Shown: positions 26,753-36,042 of the stretch, piece by piece | Position numbering within the stretch: position 1 is the stretch's first letter | Layout: each line of letters begins with the position of its first letter | Origin: Bacteroidota bacterium | GTDB lineage: Bacteria; Bacteroidota; Bacteroidia; Chitinophagales; Chitinophagaceae | NCBI GenBank assembly: GCA_947448725.1 | Contig: CANFOM010000003.1 | Location: 99,094-163,093 of the forward strand | Direction: 5' to 3' | DNA: 64,000 nt | Notes under the pieces: model-generated | The model's input: only the letters and a program-made list of their open reading frames with translations | Databases searched by the model: none | Told to the model about the DNA's origin: nothing | Position numbers and translations under genes: made by a program

Positions 26753-29700
26753 ATGAATATATCTGAACTTTCTCTCAAGCGCCCAGTTTTAGCAACGGTA
26801 ATGAATATTGCTATTGTAATATTTGGGTTGGTAGGATTTTCTTTTTTAGCATTAAGGGAATATCCCGCTATCGATCCTCCCATAGTGAATGTAATGACTT
26901 CTTATACAGGGGCTAATTCAGAAGTAATACAAAGTCAAATTACCGAGCCGCTTGAAAAATCAATTAATGGAATTCCAGGTATAAGAACCATCAACTCTTC
27001 TAGTTCAGTGGGATCGTCCAATATTACTGTTGAATTTAATTTAGGCGTCAATTTAGAAACAGCCACCAATGATGTGAGAGATAAGGTAAGTCAAGCCTTA
27101 CGTAATTTGCCACAGGATATTGATGCACCTCCTATCGTTTCAAAAGCGGATGCCAATGCCGACTTTATTGTTATGATGACTTTAAGAAGTAAAACAAAAA
27201 GTGCTTTAGAATTAACCGAATACGCAGAGAATGTTTTACAACAACGTTTCCAAACCATTGATGAAGTAAGTACTGTGGCGGTTAGAGGGAAGCGTTTCTC
27301 CATGCGCATTTTCCCTGATCCCGATTTATTAAATGCTTATGGTATTGCTTTTAATGATATTCAAACTGGTTTGAATAAAGAAAATGTGGAATTGCCTGCC
27401 GGTAAAATTTATGGTCAAAAAACAGAATTCATTATTAGAACCTTGGGTAGATTAACTACAGAATCAGATTTTAGAAATATCATTTTAAAACAAGATGCAA
27501 CTGGTATTGTTAGACTTGGCGATGTAGCCAAAGTGGAGTTGGGTCCAGAACAAGAAGACCAAGGGGTTTATTTTAATGGAGTGCAAGCGGTAATGATTTC
27601 TTTGTCTCCTCAACCAGGAGCCAATTATATCAAAATAGCAGATGAGTTTTATAAAAGATTAGAGGAAGTTAAAAAAAGTAATAAATCTGATATTGAATTT
27701 GCAGTACCCATTGATAATACAAAAAGTGTTCGTAGAGCGCTAGAAGAAGTAAAGGAGACTATTTTCATTTCATTTACTTTAGTGGTTTTGGTTATCTTTT
27801 TCTTTTTTAGAAACTGGCTAATTGCTATTAGACCTTTAATTGATATTCCAATTTCATTGATTGCCACTTTTTTCATCATGTACATAGCAGGGTTTTCAGT
27901 AAATGTATTAACACTATTGGCTATTGTATTAGCAACTGGCTTAGTGGTAGACGATGGAATTGTGGTCACGGAAAATATATTTAGAAAAATAGAAGAAGGC
28001 CTACCACTAAAAGATGCAGCTAGAGAAGGAAGTAAAGAAATATTTTTCGCAGTTATTTCCACCTCTATTACTTTGGCGGTGGTATTTATGCCTGTTATCT
28101 TTTTACAAGGATTCGTGGGGTCTTTATTTAAAGAATTTGGAGTAGTAGTAGCCAGTGCGGTATTGGTATCTGCATTTGTATCTTTAACCATTACTCCAGT
28201 TTTAAATGTTTATTTAAACAGGAAGGACGGCAAGCATGGTAAATTTTATGAGCGTACCGAACCTTTCTTTAAAGGATTAGAATCTGGTTATAAAAATTTA
28301 TTAAATAAATTTTTGAATGTGCGTTGGATGGCATGGGTAATTATTGTTGTTTGTATTGGATTGATATTCTTTGTTGGAAAAAATATACAAAGTGAATTAG
28401 CGCCCATAGAAGACAAAGGGATGGTAAGGTATACTTTAACTTCTCAAGAAGGTACTAGCTATGAGGATATGAAAGGGAATTTAATAAAAACTATTCGTAT
28501 GATGCAAGATTCTATCCCTGAACATGCGTTTACATGGGGTAGTGTACCTGGGTATGGTGGTTCAAGTGGTAATAGTTCGGCTTCCGGAAGAATTGGATTT
28601 GTGCCTATTGAAAATAGAAAAAGATCTCAAACTGAAATTGTAAATGAGTTAAATAAAAGATTCAAAAAATATAAAGATGTAAGAATATTTTCCATCGAAG
28701 AACAAACTATTTCTGTGGGAATGATGTCGAGAGGATCTTTACCCGTTCAATTTATTATTGAAAATTTAGATTTTGCAAAAATTCAAGCAGTTATTCCTAA
28801 ATTTTTAGAAGCAGCCAGAAAGGATAAAACTTTCCAAAATGTAGATGTTAATTTAAAGTTCAATAAACCAGAATTTGATTTAAACATTGACAGAATGCGT
28901 GCAAGGGATTTAGGTTTAACCACTGCAGATATTTCTCAAGCATTACAATCTGCTTTTAGTGGAGCTCGTTCGGCCTATTTTATTATGAATGATCGTCAAT
29001 ACCAAGTGATCACTCAAGTAGTAAGAGGCGACAGGACCAAAGCCACTGATATTAATAAAATATATTTAAGAAATAATAGAGGCGAAAGTATTCCTATATC
29101 AAGTGTGTTGAAAGTAGTGGAAAATAGTAATCCTCCAAATTTATACCATTACAACAGATTTAATGCTGCAACTATTTCAGCATCACTCGCCGAAGGCAAG
29201 ACGATTGGGGATGGCGTAAATGCAATGAATACAATTGCTAAAAATTTATTGGATGAAAGTTTCCAAACGGCATTGAGTGGACCATCTAGAGATTTTGCAG
29301 AAAGCTCTTCTAATATTGCTTATGCTTTATTGTTAGCGCTTATTTTAATTTATCTAGTATTGGCAGCGCAATTTGAAAGTTTTAAAGATCCTTTTATTAT
29401 TATGCTTACAGTGCCATTGGCTATCGCAGGTGCTTTATTGTGCTTATGGTTATTTGGCCAAACCTTAAATATATTCTCTGAAATTGGAATTATTATGTTG
29501 ATTGGCTTGGTAACCAAGAATGGTATCTTGATTGTTGAATTTGCCAATAAGAAAAGAGCAACAGGGTTAACTTTAAAAGCAGCAGTATTAGAAGCGGCAG
29601 CGCAACGTTTTAGACCCATTTTAATGACCAGCTTAGCAACCGCCTTAGGGGCATTGCCCATTGCAATAAGTTTAGGCGCAGCAGCCACCAGTCGTAAACC

Positions 29701-29812
29701 TTTAGGCACTGTAGTGGTAGGCGGATTGATATTTTCTTTAGTGCTTACTTTATTTGTTATTCCTGCGGTGTATACTTATTTGTCTGGTAAGAAAGACCAT
29801 CCTATAGAATAA
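26753..29812 (+). CDS. RND efflux pump, inner-membrane permease (AcrB/MexB type)
   Basis: 1019 residues with the HAE-1 architecture: first helix at the N-terminus ('SLKRPVLATVMNIAIVIFGLVGF'), porter domain, helices including 'LATGLVVDDGIVVTENIFRKIEEG', in which the DD pair is the proton-relay signature, then the repeated second half. The C-terminal 'LVTKNGILIVEFANKKRATG' and 'LATALGALPIAISLGAAATSRKPLG' are also family hallmarks. It expels hydrophobic compounds by proton exchange. It is paired with the adaptor just upstream; no TolC-like gene follows, so the outer-membrane channel is encoded elsewhere. Confidence 0.96.
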   Translation: MNISELSLKRPVLATVMNIAIVIFGLVGFSFLALREYPAIDPPIVNVMTSYTGANSEVIQSQITEPLEKSINGIPGIRTINSSSSVGSSNITVEFNLGVNLETATNDVRDKVSQALRNLPQDIDAPPIVSKADANADFIVMMTLRSKTKSALELTEYAENVLQQRFQTIDEVSTVAVRGKRFSMRIFPDPDLLNAYGIAFNDIQTGLNKENVELPAGKIYGQKTEFIIRTLGRLTTESDFRNIILKQDATGIVRLGDVAKVELGPEQEDQGVYFNGVQAVMISLSPQPGANYIKIADEFYKRLEEVKKSNKSDIEFAVPIDNTKSVRRALEEVKETIFISFTLVVLVIFFFFRNWLIAIRPLIDIPISLIATFFIMYIAGFSVNVLTLLAIVLATGLVVDDGIVVTENIFRKIEEGLPLKDAAREGSKEIFFAVISTSITLAVVFMPVIFLQGFVGSLFKEFGVVVASAVLVSAFVSLTITPVLNVYLNRKDGKHGKFYERTEPFFKGLESGYKNLLNKFLNVRWMAWVIIVVCIGLIFFVGKNIQSELAPIEDKGMVRYTLTSQEGTSYEDMKGNLIKTIRMMQDSIPEHAFTWGSVPGYGGSSGNSSASGRIGFVPIENRKRSQTEIVNELNKRFKKYKDVRIFSIEEQTISVGMMSRGSLPVQFIIENLDFAKIQAVIPKFLEAARKDKTFQNVDVNLKFNKPEFDLNIDRMRARDLGLTTADISQALQSAFSGARSAYFIMNDRQYQVITQVVRGDRTKATDINKIYLRNNRGESIPISSVLKVVENSNPPNLYHYNRFNAATISASLAEGKTIGDGVNAMNTIAKNLLDESFQTALSGPSRDFAESSSNIAYALLLALILIYLVLAAQFESFKDPFIIMLTVPLAIAGALLCLWLFGQTLNIFSEIGIIMLIGLVTKNGILIVEFANKKRATGLTLKAAVLEAAAQRFRPILMTSLATALGALPIAISLGAAATSRKPLGTVVVGGLIFSLVLTLFVIPAVYTYLSGKKDHPIE

Positions 29813-29861
29813 TGCCATAATAATAAGTGGACACTTTTAAAGAAGGTGTTTAAATAAATGC

Positions 29862-30845
29862 CTACTGTTTGATTATTTTATCTGCAATAAACTTTGCTGT
29901 TTCTTTTTGAACACCTTCCACATCTTTAGATACCAGTGGAGAAGCAATTACATGGTTCCCTGTATTGGGCATTGCTTTTATTACTTTTAAATTTTCTGGC
30001 GTACTTAATTGTGCAAACATTTTTTTGGTAGCCGTTACTTTAACCACTTTGTCTTGATGTTCCTCATCTTTGTAATAGTAAAGGGTTAAACAAGGTTGAT
30101 GAACTTTTTTAAATAGCGCTTCGTTCATGGTAGCTTCTATTAAGTTTTCCAAAGCAACCGTAGCTTCTAATCGGTAATGTACATTCCAATATTTTGGGTA
30201 GTCTTTATGTACATATTTAATGTTATTGTATTTTCCTCCTTGCACCAATCTTGCAATTTGCAAACCCCAAGGATTATTTAACAAAGGGGCAGTTGGGTTA
30301 TAAATTTCGATATTAGGTGAATATAAAATGAGTCCCGCAATTTCGGGATAAGTAGCGGCTAATTGAAGTGCTAAAGTGCCTCCCGTAGAAGTGCTCATTA
30401 AAATTACTTTCTTGCCAATTTTTTTCCCTATCGCATAAGCTTCTTTAGCAGATTCCCATAAATTTTCGGCAGTTAAATTTTGTAATGCTTCCGATCCAAT
30501 TAAACCATGTTCTGCCAATCTGGATAAGTATAAGTTACAATGAAATTGTTTGGCAATGTTGATATGTACAGGGTCGCCTTCCATTTGACTAGCACTAAAA
30601 CCATGTAAATAAACAATTGCATATTCGGTAGGTTGGTGTGCTGTATCCGCCCAAATAATTTTAGCCTCATTGTTTGACTTTATTTTATAGTTGCTTTCGT
30701 TTTTGCTCACATAATCATCAATAGCTATTTTGTCTGATAGGGCAGGTAGTACGTTGTCAAAAAAAGGTTTATCTGGATGAGGGCCTAATAGATAAAGGGC
30801 AACGATGTTGATGGTAATAATTAATCCAATTCTCAACTTGCGCAT
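29862..30845 (-). CDS. Alpha/beta hydrolase
   Basis: 327 residues with a single N-terminal membrane anchor ('LRIGLIITINIVALYLLGPHP'). The alpha/beta-hydrolase core shows the oxyanion region 'AIVYLHGFSASQMEGDP' and the nucleophile elbow 'ILMSTSTGGTLALQLA', in which the first Gly of GxSxG is Ser. An acid in 'YYYKDEEHQDKVV' and His in 'NTGNHVIASPL' complete a plausible triad. It is probably an esterase or lipase of the inner membrane facing the periplasm. It is convergent with the RND permease. Substrate unknown. Confidence 0.83.
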   Translation of the reverse strand: MRKLRIGLIITINIVALYLLGPHPDKPFFDNVLPALSDKIAIDDYVSKNESNYKIKSNNEAKIIWADTAHQPTEYAIVYLHGFSASQMEGDPVHINIAKQFHCNLYLSRLAEHGLIGSEALQNLTAENLWESAKEAYAIGKKIGKKVILMSTSTGGTLALQLAATYPEIAGLILYSPNIEIYNPTAPLLNNPWGLQIARLVQGGKYNNIKYVHKDYPKYWNVHYRLEATVALENLIEATMNEALFKKVHQPCLTLYYYKDEEHQDKVVKVTATKKMFAQLSTPENLKVIKAMPNTGNHVIASPLVSKDVEGVQKETAKFIADKIIKQ

Positions 30846-30928
30846 TTATCTCCTTTTGCGATAAAACTAGGCCAAATGCCTTGTTTTAAAAAAATTTTTT
30901 ATGTACCTTAAATTTCTAAAATGTTAGT

Positions 30929-32017
30929 ATGTCCAATCAAAGATTTTTATCCCTAGATGTTTTTAGAGGGATGACGATATGTTTAATGATTATTGTTAAT
31001 ACACCAGGGGATGGTTCGGCTACTTTCGCTCCTTTTTTACATGCAAAGTGGAATGGATTCACTCCTACGGATTTAGTCTTCCCCTCTTTTCTATTTGCAG
31101 TGGGAAATGCTATGAGCTTTGTTTTACCTAAATGGGAAAAACTAAGCAATACAACCGTGCTATTTAAAATTATAAAAAGAACAGCACTTATATTTTTATT
31201 AGGCTACCTGATGTATTGGTTTCCTTTTACTGGTCCATTAAGTGATACCCGAATATTAGGCGTGCTACAAAGGATTGCGCTTTGTTATGGAATAGCTTCT
31301 ATCATTGCTTTATATATGCATGAGCGGGTTGTGATGATATTGTCTGCATTAATTTTAATAGGCTATTGGTATATTAGTATGGCATTTGGGTCTCCTACCG
31401 ATCCTTTAAGTATTACGGGTAATGTGGGTATTGTTTTTGATAAATGGCTGATGGGGGAAAGTCATATGTATCATGGTGAAGGATTTGCATTTGATCCAGA
31501 AGGCTGGATAAGCACTTTGCCCGCTATTGTAAATGTACTCATTGGATATATTGTAGGAAAATTTATACAAGAAAAGGGGAAAACCTATGAAGGGCTCACC
31601 CATTTATTAATGTGGGGTGCAGGATTTGTTTTTTTAGCTTTTATGTGGAATTACCAATTTCCGATCAATAAAAAATTATGGTCCAGTTCCTTTGTATTAT
31701 TAACGGTGGGTTTAGATATGATTATTATTGCCACCATTATTTACCGAATTGAATTGCATCATCAACATCAATTTGCAAGCTTTTTTGAGGTTTTTGGTAA
31801 AAATCCATTGGTCATCTATCTTTTTTCAGAACTCTTGGTCACCAGCCTTCATCTGTTATCCGTTGGTGATCAGTCCTTATTAGACTGGATTTATCAAAAC
31901 AGTTTTGCTCATTTAGCTGCTTATTGGGCTTCCCTTGCCTTTGCCATTTCTTATATGCTTGTTTGCTGGTTATTGGGTTATATATTAAATAAATATAAAA
32001 TATATATTAGAGTGTAA
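30929..32017 (+). CDS. Heparan-alpha-glucosaminide N-acetyltransferase-like membrane protein (DUF5009/NagX type)
   Basis: 362 residues, about ten membrane helices. The start 'MSNQRFLSLDVFRGMTICLMIIVNTPG' and 'FLHAKWNGFTPTDLVFPSFLFAVGNAMSF' are signatures of the HGSNAT/YeiB-like acyltransferase group; the conserved His in 'FLHAKW' is in the position of the acceptor His. Bacterial members (NagX) lie in amino-sugar uptake loci and are thought to act on N-acetylglucosamine or its oligomers at the membrane. No amino-sugar genes are next to it here, so the substrate is open. Confidence 0.82.
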   Translation: MSNQRFLSLDVFRGMTICLMIIVNTPGDGSATFAPFLHAKWNGFTPTDLVFPSFLFAVGNAMSFVLPKWEKLSNTTVLFKIIKRTALIFLLGYLMYWFPFTGPLSDTRILGVLQRIALCYGIASIIALYMHERVVMILSALILIGYWYISMAFGSPTDPLSITGNVGIVFDKWLMGESHMYHGEGFAFDPEGWISTLPAIVNVLIGYIVGKFIQEKGKTYEGLTHLLMWGAGFVFLAFMWNYQFPINKKLWSSSFVLLTVGLDMIIIATIIYRIELHHQHQFASFFEVFGKNPLVIYLFSELLVTSLHLLSVGDQSLLDWIYQNSFAHLAAYWASLAFAISYMLVCWLLGYILNKYKIYIRV

Positions 32018-32069
32018 ATCTTATTACTCCATTTTCTTCCTTTTGTTTTTTTTAGGAGTTTAAACAATG

Positions 32070-32077
32070 TACCTTTG
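32070..32077 (+). promoter_or_regulatory. -7 promoter box (TACCTTTG) of typA
   Basis: Exact TAnnTTTG match followed by CAGCC, 17 bases before the ATG at 32095. TTTTG at 32041-32045 could be the -33 element but is a few bases too far. The leader would be about 10 bases. Confidence 0.55.
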
Positions 32078-32094
32078 CAGCCTCAAAACAGTAC

Positions 32095-33897
32095 ATGGAA
32101 ATAAGAAACATCGCTATAATCGCTCACGTTGACCACGGCAAAACCACCCTGGTAGATCGTATTTTACACGCTACAAAAGTATTCAGAGACAACCAGGAAA
32201 CTGGGGACTTGATCATGGATAGCAATGAGCTAGAACGTGAAAGAGGAATTACCATTTTAAGTAAGAATGCTTCCGTTACTTATAACGGAGTTAAAATTAA
32301 CGTAATTGATACCCCAGGTCACTCTGATTTTGGTGGTGAAGTAGAACGTGTTTTGAAAATGGCGGATGGTGTTTGTTTATTAGTAGATGCTTTTGAAGGC
32401 CCTATGCCTCAAACTCGTTTCGTTTTACAAAAAGCATTGCAATTGAATTTGAAGCCTATTGTAATTATCAATAAAGTAGATAAAGAAAACTGTCGTCCAG
32501 ACGAAGTGCATGATGCAGTTTTTGAATTATTTTTCAATTTAGATGCTACCGAAGAACAATTAAATTTCCCTACTTTTTACGGTAGTGGTAAAAATGGTTG
32601 GTTCAATGATAGCTTAACGCAATGCGAAGATATTTTTCCTTTAATGGATGGTATCTTAAAATATGTACCAGGACCAGATGTGAAAGAAGGGCATACACAA
32701 ATGCAAATTACTTCTTTGGATTATTCATCTTTCTTAGGTCGTATTGCTATTGGTAAAGTAGAAAGAGGCACCATTAAAGAAGGACAAAATATTGTATTGG
32801 TTAAAGCAGACGGAAGCTTAAAGAAAAATAAAGTAAAAGAATTATACGTCTTTGAAGGAATGGGCAAACGTAAAGTAACAGAAGTAGTTTCTGGTGATTT
32901 ATGTGCTGTGGTAGGATTAGAAGATTTTAGTATTGGTGATACCATTGCTGATCCTGAAAATCCAGAAGCATTGCCAGTTATTAGTGTAGATGAACCAACG
33001 ATGAGTATGACCTTTAGTATTAACAACTCTCCTTTCTTTGGTAAGGAAGGTAAGTTTGTAACTTCTCGTCACATCCGTGATCGTTTAATGAAAGAGACAG
33101 AAAAGAATTTAGCATTACGTGTAGAAGAAACAGATAGTGCAGATAGTTTCTTGGTATTTGGTCGTGGTATTTTGCATTTAGGTGTATTAGTAGAGACAAT
33201 GCGTCGTGAGGGATATGAGTTAACAGTTGGTAATCCTCAAGTATTGGTTAAAGAAATTGATGGCCGTAAACATGAGCCGTTTGAAATATTAGTAGTAGAT
33301 GTTCCCGCTGATTTTAGCGGTAAAGTAATTGACTTGGTTACCCAAAAGAAAGGGGAAATGTTAATTATGGAATCTAAAGGAACCATGCAACATTTAGAGT
33401 TCGATATCCCATCAAGAGGATTGATTGGACTACGTTCTCAAATGCTAACACAAACTGCAGGTGAAGCTGTAATGGCACATCGTTTTAACGAATACAAGCC
33501 TTGGAAAGGACCTATTCCTGGAAGAAGCAATGGTGTACTAGTCGCAAAATTCGCTGGATTAACCACTGCTTATTCTATTGATAAATTACAAGACAGAGGC
33601 CGTTTCTTTATAGAACCAGGTGAGGAAATTTATGCTGGTCAAGTATTGGCAGAGCATATTAAGCCAGGTGATTTAAATATCAACGCGGTAGAGATGAAAA
33701 AATTAACTAACCACCGTGCAAGCGGTAGTGATGATAGCGTACGTATTACCCCTAAAGTATTATTTACTTTAGAAGAGTGTATGGAATACATTCAATTTGA
33801 TGAGTGTATTGAAGTAACTCCAAAATCGGTTCGTATGCGTAAATCTATTTTAGACGAAAATAATAGAAGTAAAGCCACCAAGGCAGCTTCGAATTAA
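32095..33897 (+). CDS. typA: Translational GTPase TypA/BipA
   Basis: 600 residues. G-domain motifs 'IIAHVDHGKTTLVDRI', 'RERGITILSKNASV', 'DTPGHSDFGGEVERVL' and 'NKVDKENCRP' are followed by domain II, EF-G-like domains III and V and the BipA-specific C-terminal domain ('PWKGPIPGRSNGVLVA', 'GLTTAYSIDKLQDRG'). Length matches BipA (about 600-610). It binds ribosomes and helps 50S assembly, mostly under stress or cold. It is monocistronic, with its own promoter and a strong downstream terminator. Confidence 0.97.
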   Translation: MEIRNIAIIAHVDHGKTTLVDRILHATKVFRDNQETGDLIMDSNELERERGITILSKNASVTYNGVKINVIDTPGHSDFGGEVERVLKMADGVCLLVDAFEGPMPQTRFVLQKALQLNLKPIVIINKVDKENCRPDEVHDAVFELFFNLDATEEQLNFPTFYGSGKNGWFNDSLTQCEDIFPLMDGILKYVPGPDVKEGHTQMQITSLDYSSFLGRIAIGKVERGTIKEGQNIVLVKADGSLKKNKVKELYVFEGMGKRKVTEVVSGDLCAVVGLEDFSIGDTIADPENPEALPVISVDEPTMSMTFSINNSPFFGKEGKFVTSRHIRDRLMKETEKNLALRVEETDSADSFLVFGRGILHLGVLVETMRREGYELTVGNPQVLVKEIDGRKHEPFEILVVDVPADFSGKVIDLVTQKKGEMLIMESKGTMQHLEFDIPSRGLIGLRSQMLTQTAGEAVMAHRFNEYKPWKGPIPGRSNGVLVAKFAGLTTAYSIDKLQDRGRFFIEPGEEIYAGQVLAEHIKPGDLNINAVEMKKLTNHRASGSDDSVRITPKVLFTLEECMEYIQFDECIEVTPKSVRMRKSILDENNRSKATKAASN

Positions 33898-33902
33898 TTA
33901 TT

Positions 33903-33946
33903 ATATTTTGTCAATTTTTCTTTGAAAAAATAAACTGACAAAATAT
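33903..33946 (+). repeat. Inverted repeat directly after typA
   Basis: ATATTTTGTCA (33903-33913) and TGACAAAATAT (33936-33946) are perfect 11-base arms. The enclosed segment itself pairs (ATTTTTC with GAAAAAT). It lies between the typA stop and the terminator, so it may form a 3'-end structure that protects the mRNA. Confidence 0.6.
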
Positions 33947-33963
33947 TTCTCCGATGAATTATT

Positions 33964-33995
33964 AAAAAGCCCTCTGAGAACTCGGAGGGCTTTTT
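33964..33995 (+). terminator. Intrinsic terminator of typA
   Basis: AAAAAGCCCTCTGA / TCGGAGGGCTTTTT forms a 14-bp stem with one G-T pair and a GAAC loop, ending in five T residues. Confidence 0.88.
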
Positions 33996-34035
33996 AAATT
34001 CTTTTAGCCAATTTTTCTTTGAAAAATAAGTTCAT

Positions 34036-34069
34036 AAAAAAAGAGTCCCATTTTTAGGACTCTTTTTTT
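34036..34069. terminator. Bidirectional terminator between typA and obgE
   Basis: AAAAAAAGAGTCC and GGACTCTTTTTTT are perfect 13-base arms around CATTTTTA. With A and T runs on both sides it can end transcription from either direction; it lies 27 bases after the obgE stop on the minus strand. Confidence 0.88.
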
Positions 34070-34095
34070 ATGGGGGAATGCTTATTGGTAATATT

Positions 34096-35097
34096 TTAGA
34101 TGGGCTTGTTCAAGGCCTTCCACAAAATATCTTTTAGCTCTACTAAGTTTTTTTGAGTAGCAGAAGAAATAAAAATATGAGGAATGTTTTTAGGAAGCTC
34201 TTTGGTAATAGCATCCGTTAACTCTTGATCTAACAAATCAGATTTGCTAATGGCAATGATAAATTCTTTTTGAAGCAATTCTGGGTTGAATTGTTCTAAT
34301 TCGTTTTTTAAGATTTCAAATTCTTTTTTGTGATCATTCGAATCTGCAGGAATTAAAAATAGTAAAACTGCATTACGTTCGATATGTCTTAAAAATCGAT
34401 GTCCCAAACCTTTGCCTTCTGCAGCACCTTCGATAATACCTGGCAAATCTGCAATACAAAAAGATAGGTTGTTACGGTATTCTACCATGCCTAATTGTGG
34501 CGTTAAAGTGGTAAATGCGTAATTGGCAATTTTAGGTTTAGCGGCGGTTATCACCGAAAGTAAAGTGGATTTACCTGCATTAGGAAATCCAACCAATCCC
34601 ACATCGGCCAATACTTTTAATTCAATGTTTTTCCAGCCTTCAAAACCATCTTCTCCTGGTTGAGCATATTCGGGTACCTGTTGTGTAGGGGTAGCAAAAT
34701 TGCTATTGCCTAAGCCCCCTCGGCCCCCTTTAACTAATATTATTTCTTGTCCGTCCTTTAATATTTCTGCTTCCACTTTTCCGGTAAGTTCATCTCTGGC
34801 AATGGTGCCCAAAGGAACTTCTATGATAATATCTTGACCATCTTTACCGGTGCACTTATTCTTAGTCCCATTTTCGCCATCATCTGCAATCACATTTTTA
34901 TAATAGCGTAGATGCAGTAAGGTCCAAAGTTGAGCATTTCCTCTAAGAATGATATGACCTCCACGGCCACCATCACCACCATCTGGGCCTCCTTTGGCAG
35001 TTAATTTATTGCGTAAAAAGTGCTTGCACCCTGCACCCCCATGTCCGCTATGGCAAAAAATTCGGATGTAATCAATAAAATTGTTTCTTTCTGACAC
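34096..35097 (-). CDS. obgE: Obg-family GTPase
   Basis: 333 residues from GTG 35097. The glycine-rich Obg fold covers about 1-160 ('[36 protein letters not shown]') and the G domain follows ('[35 protein letters not shown]', '[22 protein letters not shown]', 'SKSDL'). The variable C-terminal OCT domain of some Obg proteins is missing, as is usual in this phylum. It is an essential GTPase in 50S maturation and stress control. A -7 box TAACTTTG on the minus strand lies just upstream. Confidence 0.96.
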   Translation of the reverse strand: MSERNNFIDYIRIFCHSGHGGAGCKHFLRNKLTAKGGPDGGDGGRGGHIILRGNAQLWTLLHLRYYKNVIADDGENGTKNKCTGKDGQDIIIEVPLGTIARDELTGKVEAEILKDGQEIILVKGGRGGLGNSNFATPTQQVPEYAQPGEDGFEGWKNIELKVLADVGLVGFPNAGKSTLLSVITAAKPKIANYAFTTLTPQLGMVEYRNNLSFCIADLPGIIEGAAEGKGLGHRFLRHIERNAVLLFLIPADSNDHKKEFEILKNELEQFNPELLQKEFIIAISKSDLLDQELTDAITKELPKNIPHIFISSATQKNLVELKDILWKALNKPI

Positions 35098-35114
35098 TTT
35101 GTTGTAATGAATGG

Positions 35115-35122
35115 CAAAGTTA
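35115..35122 (-). promoter_or_regulatory. -7 promoter box (TAACTTTG) of obgE
   Basis: Exact minus-strand TAnnTTTG match 17 bases before the GTG start. This supports the GTG start because no in-frame ATG lies between the box and 35097. Confidence 0.5.
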
Positions 35123-35245
35123 ACTAAATCTGGTGGCTAAAGCAGGATTATTATAATACCTCCTTCAACACTATTGGCAAAAAGCTTTGCTGTATTGAAT
35201 TAAAAATTTGCTTGCTAAGTAGGTAAGTAAAAAAATGCGGAAATT

Positions 35246-35842
35246 TTATTTGTTGGCTTTTAATCCATCAATTAAAATAGCCACCATGTTTTGTTCTAAT
35301 TCGGCAGCGCTTATTTTTTTGGTAGATCTATGCCAACTTTCAATACCACTTACTGCGTGTAAAAAAATTAAAACAACGGTAGGCGCGTCAATGGCTTTGA
35401 TTTCTTTGTTTCTAATTCCTTCTTCAATAATCGCTGCAATCCTTTTGCGGTATACTCTTCGTTGATTTTGATAATTGGATAAATAAGGATCAGACAAATG
35501 TTTCCATTCTCTATCACTTACATATACTTCCTCATAACTATTAATCATTTCACTGATGTGAAAGCGTAATAACTTTTCCATTTTTTGAAGAGAGCTGATG
35601 GGCTCTGACTCAATCTCGTCCATCTTTAATACAAATCTATTGGCCACATTAAAAACCAACTCATGCAGTAATTCGCTTTTTGATTTGATGTGATTGTATA
35701 AACTAGCTGCTTCTACCCCTACAGCCTCTGCTAAATCACGCATACTTGCTGCCTTGTATCCTTTTTCTCTAAAAAGAGTGGCTGCTTTACTAACAATTAC
35801 ATCTTTTCTTGATCCGTTTTTCTCCGTTTTAATTCTGGCCAT
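35246..35842 (-). CDS. TetR/AcrR-family transcriptional regulator
   Basis: 198 residues. The N-terminal DNA-binding domain is clear: 'VIVSKAATLFREKGYKAASMRDLAEAVGVEAASLYNHIKSKSELL'. The C-terminal ligand domain is all-helical and divergent ('MEKLLRFHISEMINSYEEVY'), with a shape like TetR proteins of fatty-acid or phenylacetate metabolism, though this is only an impression. It is divergent from the PfkB kinase gene and probably controls itself through a dyad over its own promoter. Target genes are not evident nearby. Confidence 0.9.
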   Translation of the reverse strand: MARIKTEKNGSRKDVIVSKAATLFREKGYKAASMRDLAEAVGVEAASLYNHIKSKSELLHELVFNVANRFVLKMDEIESEPISSLQKMEKLLRFHISEMINSYEEVYVSDREWKHLSDPYLSNYQNQRRVYRKRIAAIIEEGIRNKEIKAIDAPTVVLIFLHAVSGIESWHRSTKKISAAELEQNMVAILIDGLKANK

Positions 35843-35871
35843 ATAACTATAAAATTGGTAATTTGTTAGTA

Positions 35872-35890
35872 CAAAATTATAGAATAATTT
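35872..35890 (-). promoter_or_regulatory. tetR promoter box overlapping a candidate operator dyad
   Basis: CAAAATTA (35872-35879) is the complement of a perfect -7 box TAATTTTG for the TetR-type gene. AAATTAT-AGA-ATAATTT (35874-35890) is a perfect 7-base dyad over the same position. Autoregulation is inferred; AT-rich dyads of this length can occur by chance. Confidence 0.4.
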
Positions 35891-36042
35891 CTTTAAAAAG
35901 GGGGTCTAATTTAAAAAAACAAGCTTTTTTGTTAGTTTTTTGATTATCAACCACTTAGAACAAATACGGGTTAGTTTCTTATTCTAAAATCTAGTTAGCA
36001 GTAAAAATCGTAGTTTCGCAGCTGAAAATTAAACAATAAAAC

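Noticed and set aside
35235-35465. 76-residue plus-strand ORF at the end of the TetR-type gene
   Set aside because: Almost wholly antisense to the TetR C-terminal domain, with no supporting motif.
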